A stretch of DNA of 8,116 nucleotides, taken from NCBI GenBank assembly GCA_003663525.1, contig QMUF01000065.1, positions 1-8,116 on the forward strand. Direction: 5' to 3'. Made by a program: the position numbers and the translations under genes. The stretch is from Thermococci archaeon (lineage in GTDB: Archaea > Methanobacteriota_B > Thermococci > Thermococcales > Thermococcaceae). The notes beneath the pieces are model-generated. The model was not told the origin of the DNA, ran no database searches, and worked only from the letters and a program-made list of their open reading frames with translations. Within the stretch, counting starts at the first letter, position 1; the number at the start of each line of letters is the position of its first letter. Shown here in pieces: positions 6,367-8,116 of the stretch.

Positions 6367-6384
6367 TGTGCAGTTAACTGCACA
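6367..6384. repeat. Perfect 18-bp palindrome
   Basis: TGTGCAGTTAACTGCACA is its own reverse complement. It lies 54 nt after the MNT stop and 35 nt before the hairpin of the IS-like element. It could be a dimeric repressor site or a cruciform. It is not followed by a T run, so a terminator role has little support. Confidence 0.6.
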
Positions 6385-6446
6385 AATTCCTCAAATTTTA
6401 TTCCTGTTGCTTGCAAGACTCCTTCCGAAAGGGAGGGGGTGTAAGG

Positions 6447-6454
6447 TTTAAATA
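6447..6454 (+). promoter_or_regulatory. TATA box of the omega-RNA-like locus
   Basis: TTTAAATA, preceded by GTAAGG, is a close match to archaeal TATA consensus. Transcription would start near 6475, just before the run of hairpins that begins at 6487. No complete reading frame follows it, so it looks like a promoter for a non-coding RNA or a leftover transposase promoter. Confidence 0.5.
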
Positions 6455-6474
6455 CTCTGAAGATGCAGAATATA

Positions 6475-6656
6475 ATGACCTCATAACAGCCGTAAGGCTG
6501 GACAACCTGCTAGGGTTGGTGTAAAAGTAGCTCCCGATTCCGTGAGGATAGGGGGTAGTGGTCGCGTGAACCGGCCTGTGAGAGTGAGGTTACCGGTAAC
6601 GGGATGCCGAATGAACTCTCACGAAGCCCTGTCCATAAGGGCAGGGTAGTTCACGC
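6475..6656 (+). ncRNA. Solo omega-RNA-like structured RNA (tnpB-associated scaffold)
   Basis: By eye the RNA folds as a series of helices: CAGCC-GUAA-GGCUG (6487-6500), CAACCU-GCUA-GGGUUG (6503-6518), a CUCCC/GGGGG stem (6531-6555) capped by UCC-GUGA-GGA, and then a three-way junction. The junction is closed by GCGUGAAC/GUUCACGC (6564-6571 with 6649-6656, perfect) and holds GUGAGAGU/ACUCUCAC (6578-6585 with 6615-6622, perfect) plus the right-end hairpin (6626-6647). Two loops are GNRA. In IS605-type elements the 3' end of tnpB encodes the guide scaffold (omega RNA) for TnpB, and the bases just past the right end serve as guide. Here that would be from about 6657. No TnpB is encoded nearby, so any activity needs one in trans. 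The 5' end is inferred from the TATA box. Confidence 0.55.
6479..6649 (+). pseudogene. Remnant of tnpB C-terminal coding end
   Basis: This frame is open for 56 codons after an in-frame TGA at 6476-6478 and stops at TAG 6647-6649. It has no start codon with a ribosome binding site. The end of its translation (RVRLPVTGCRMN, then HEALSIRAG before the stop) resembles the conserved tail of archaeal TnpB proteins from IS605-family elements. The RuvC domain and zinc finger that would precede it are absent, so this is a decayed or deletion-derived fragment. The bases are probably kept for their RNA structure, not for protein. Confidence 0.5.
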
Positions 6657-6700
6657 ACTATACTTGCTGAAAGACTTAGCATGATTAGAAAGGTGATAGA

Positions 6701-7435
6701 ATGTTCGCTTACATTTTTCTTGGCTTTCTTGTGGGAACTCTAGTTGGCCTCACCGGAATGGGCGGTGGGGCTTTGATGACCCCAGCTTTGATTTTCCTTG
6801 GAGTGGAGCCGGTTATAGCCATCGGCACGGATTTGCTCTATGCAACTGTCACAAGGATTTTTGGTGTTTTCTTCCACCATAGAAATAATGGGCTGAGGTT
6901 TGATCTGGCCTTAAGGCTCTTTGTTGGAAGTTTACCTGCAATACTCTTGGGGGGCTTCTTGCTAAGAAACCTTGATAAGGCCCTTTTGAACGAGTATCTC
7001 ACCCTCCTCTTGGGCAGTGTGCTCTTAATTACATCTACATTGAGCCTGATTAGGGGGGAAATTAAAGTCCCAATAAGGCCGAGAAGAGAGTATCTATATC
7101 TTCTGGGTTTTGTTGTGGGTTTAACTGTTCAGTTCACTTCCGTTGGTGCTGGAGTAATTGTGAGCTTTGCTTTAATGAACCTTGCTAGAGTTAACCCACG
7201 GGAAGTTGTTGGTGTCACGATAGTTTATGGTTTAGCTTTGTCCTCTTTCAGCTTCCTGAACTATGCCCTTCTTGGTAGGGTGGGTTACTATATAGCTCTC
7301 TTTTTGGCCCTTGGAACAATTCCGGGTGTCTATTTGGGAACTCATATCAATATGAGAGTCAATAAAGAGAGGCTGAAAAGGATGATAAACATTACAATAC
7401 TCCTCATAGGGCTCTTGCTGCTTTTTGGGAGATGA
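6701..7435 (+). CDS. TauE/SafE-family (DUF81) membrane transporter, second copy
   Basis: This 244-residue hydrophobic protein has about eight membrane segments and an N-terminal family signature in textbook form, GLTGMGGGALMTPALIFLG (about residues 16-34). The second-half counterpart is VQFTSVGAGVIVSFAL (about 147-162). It is a small-anion transporter of unknown substrate, the same length as the copy at 165-899 but clearly different in sequence, so they are distant paralogues and not a recent duplication. The ATG at 6701 follows AGGTGAT (6691-6697), at rather short spacing. A weak TATA candidate, CTATACTT (6658-6665), lies at the junction with the omega-RNA-like element, so that element's flank may supply or disturb this gene's promoter. 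The stop codon lies within the left arm of a long inverted repeat. Confidence 0.85.
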   Translation: MFAYIFLGFLVGTLVGLTGMGGGALMTPALIFLGVEPVIAIGTDLLYATVTRIFGVFFHHRNNGLRFDLALRLFVGSLPAILLGGFLLRNLDKALLNEYLTLLLGSVLLITSTLSLIRGEIKVPIRPRREYLYLLGFVVGLTVQFTSVGAGVIVSFALMNLARVNPREVVGVTIVYGLALSSFSFLNYALLGRVGYYIALFLALGTIPGVYLGTHINMRVNKERLKRMINITILLIGLLLLFGR

Positions 7436-7500
7436 GTTTTAGTTAATCCAATTTTACTTAAACATTGTGGGTTTGGTTAAGTTGAATTAACTAAAACTCA
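7433..7500. repeat. Inverted repeat with 15-bp perfect arms
   Basis: TGAGTTTTAGTTAAT (7433-7447) and ATTAACTAAAACTCA (7486-7500) are perfect reverse complements. The pairing continues imperfectly inward: ACTTAA (7456-7461) matches TTAAGT (7477-7482), and AAAC matches GTTT. The whole 68-bp unit could extrude as one long hairpin. The left arm includes the tauE stop codon. There is no T run after either arm, so it does not look like a simple terminator. A miniature inverted-repeat element or a 3'-end RNA-protecting hairpin are alternatives. Confidence 0.7.
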
Positions 7501-7554
7501 GGACTGATTTGATTGTAGAATATCTTGAGATGTTCTTGAGCTTTTGAAGTTTTG

Positions 7555-7577
7555 AAAGAAAAATTGAAAATTAAAAC
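7555..7577 (-). terminator. Probable U-rich terminator of the minus-strand ATPase gene
   Basis: Immediately past the minus-strand stop (7580-7582) the transcript would contain three close T runs (T4 at 7576-7573, T4 at 7570-7567, T5 at 7563-7559, reading leftward). Archaeal RNA polymerase terminates at such U-rich tracts without needing a hairpin. Confidence 0.4.
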
Positions 7578-7579
7578 TT

Positions 7580-8116
7580 TTAGCTACTTTCTAAAATCTG
7601 GAGGATTGCCTCCTCATCCAATACTATTAACTCATCAGGCACGTTCTTTACCTTTTTGGCCATCAGGAGGTAATAGCTCTCCCCCTTCCAGTTGCTCAGC
7701 TCAACTTTTCTCTTAAGCTCTTCGAGGAGTTTTTCACCATTTACGGTCTTATTTCTCCACTTACACTCACCAAATAAGGCCCTTTTTCTGTACCGAGTGA
7801 GGGCCACTATGTCTATTTCATAGACTTTTCTCTGCCCATTTTCTCTATAGTAGCCCCAGTGTCGTCCTATCTCGGTGAATTTGAAGGGTAGTTTTCCCTT
7901 GCTGTTTAAAATCCAGAGCAACTCCCTGCAGATGAAATCGAACCTCTTTCCAGTGTAGTCGGGCAACATGGAGGTTACTTCTTTTCCGAGCTCTTCACGC
8001 ATTGCCTCGTACTCACTCAGCCTCGGATGGACGAAGCGGAACCAGAAGTTGAGCAGTGGATGCCTTATGTAAATCACTCTCTCCTTTCCAAGAATAGCTC
8101 TATCATAGGAGAGCAG
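7580..8116 (-). CDS. DUF234-type archaeal ATPase, C-terminal part (5' end outside window)
   Basis: The frame is open to the window edge, giving 178 visible residues; the N-terminal AAA/P-loop domain would lie beyond. A GTG at 8077 is internal and not the true start. The visible part has the features of the DUF234 C-terminal domain: a NFWFRFVHP segment (about residues 23-31), then a nuclease-like core with Glu65 (FICREL), EID at 100-102 (YEIDIVA) and FGECKW with E117 and K119. This pattern of acidic residues and ExK resembles PD-(D/E)xK folds. Such ATPases are abundant and often multicopy in Thermococcales, and their biological role is poorly known; defence or mobile-element links have been suggested. 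It converges on the tauE gene at 7435, with a 144-bp gap holding the inverted repeat and a T-rich stretch. Confidence 0.85.
   Translation of the reverse strand: MLSYDRAILGKERVIYIRHPLLNFWFRFVHPRLSEYEAMREELGKEVTSMLPDYTGKRFDFICRELLWILNSKGKLPFKFTEIGRHWGYYRENGQRKVYEIDIVALTRYRKRALFGECKWRNKTVNGEKLLEELKRKVELSNWKGESYYLLMAKKVKNVPDELIVLDEEAILQILESS

Larger units (their letters stand above)
6419..6656 (+). mobile_element. Internally deleted IS200/IS605-type element (ends plus tnpB tail)
   Basis: Two hairpins bracket this stretch as in single-strand transposons of the IS200/IS605 family. The left one is CTCCTTCC-GAAA-GGGAGGGG (6419-6438). The right one is a 9-bp stem with an ATAA loop (6626-6647), embedded in a sequence style (GGCAGGGTAGTTCAC) that I associate with the right ends of archaeal tnpB elements. 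Between them the frame 6479-6649 reads like the C-terminal tail of TnpB. The tnpA gene and almost all of tnpB (over 1 kb) are missing, so the element cannot move by itself. Exact ends are uncertain by some 10-20 nt on the left. IS605 elements make no target duplication, so none is expected. Recognition is from memory of family sequence, not from a search. Confidence 0.6.

Noticed and set aside
6372..6379. GTTAAC inside the palindrome as a SurR (sulfur-response) site
   Set aside because: The SurR consensus as I know it is GTT-N3-AAC; here the half-sites are directly abutted, so the spacing is wrong.
6323..6451. 42-residue hydrophobic reading frame starting ATG 6323, just after the MNT stop with GGGGGTG upstream
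   Set aside because: It runs through the 18-bp palindrome and the left hairpin of the IS-like element, ends in its TATA box, and has no family resemblance. A chance frame is more likely, although the ribosome-binding-site-like bases are noted.
6314..6700. tRNA, rRNA or CRISPR array in the gene-poor region
   Set aside because: No cloverleaf with a TTCRA-type arm, no rRNA signature and no regularly spaced repeats were found. The structure there fits a tnpB-end scaffold better.
7433..7500. Long inverted repeat as an intrinsic terminator for tauE
   Set aside because: There is no T run after the right arm on the plus strand, and archaeal termination depends on T-rich tracts more than on hairpins.
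8038..8077. GTG at 8077 as the start of a short 165-residue minus-strand protein
   Set aside because: The frame stays open to the window edge, and the visible part matches only the C-terminal domain of a larger ATPase, so the gene is cut by the window.

Overview
The window looks like chromosome from a hyperthermophilic archaeon of the Thermococcales (Thermococcus or Pyrococcus type). This rests on AGGTGA-type ribosome binding sites that match the archaeal 16S tail almost perfectly, TATA boxes of the TTTATAA/TTTAAATA kind, a Lys/Glu/Ile-rich proteome, and the gene families present (archaeal ATP sulfurylase with a zinc finger, DUF234-type ATPase, HEPN/MNT pair). This is inference from style and content, not a database match.

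Layout. 1-140 is the 3' end, or a very small version, of an unrecognised gene. 165-899 is a TauE/SafE-type membrane transporter. 977-5292 is a tight five-gene block: a ribbon-helix-helix (RHH) regulator, ATP sulfurylase (sat), a DHH-family phosphoesterase, an alkaline-phosphatase-superfamily hydrolase, and APS kinase (cysC). Gaps between the last four are only 5 nt, 5 nt and a 4-nt overlap. Its promoter region carries two perfect 10-bp tandem repeats next to a TATA box, a plausible operator for the regulator. 5389-6313 is a HEPN / nucleotidyltransferase (MNT) overlapping pair with an AT-rich, palindrome-rich promoter. 6314-6700 has no convincing complete gene. It holds an 18-bp palindrome and a compact element of about 240 bp that reads as an IS200/IS605-family insertion sequence stripped to its two end hairpins and the tnpB tail/omega-RNA region, with its own TATA box. 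6701-7435 is a second TauE/SafE-type transporter, followed by a long inverted repeat. 7580-8116 (minus strand) is the C-terminal part of a DUF234-type archaeal ATPase that runs off the window.

How the genes may work together. Sat plus CysC would convert sulfate and ATP to APS and then PAPS. No APS or PAPS reductase is visible, so in this window the block looks built to make activated sulfate, perhaps for sulfation, rather than to reduce sulfate. The DHH protein is a reasonable candidate for a PAP phosphatase that clears the 3',5'-ADP left by sulfotransfer. The alkaline-phosphatase-superfamily enzyme could be a phosphodiesterase or sulfatase-like hydrolase, and the adjacent TauE-type carrier could move a sulfur oxyanion. 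These links are inference from operon context.

The most unusual part is the solo omega-RNA-like locus at about 6475-6656. It folds by eye into three hairpins and a three-way junction, and no tnpB is present in the window.
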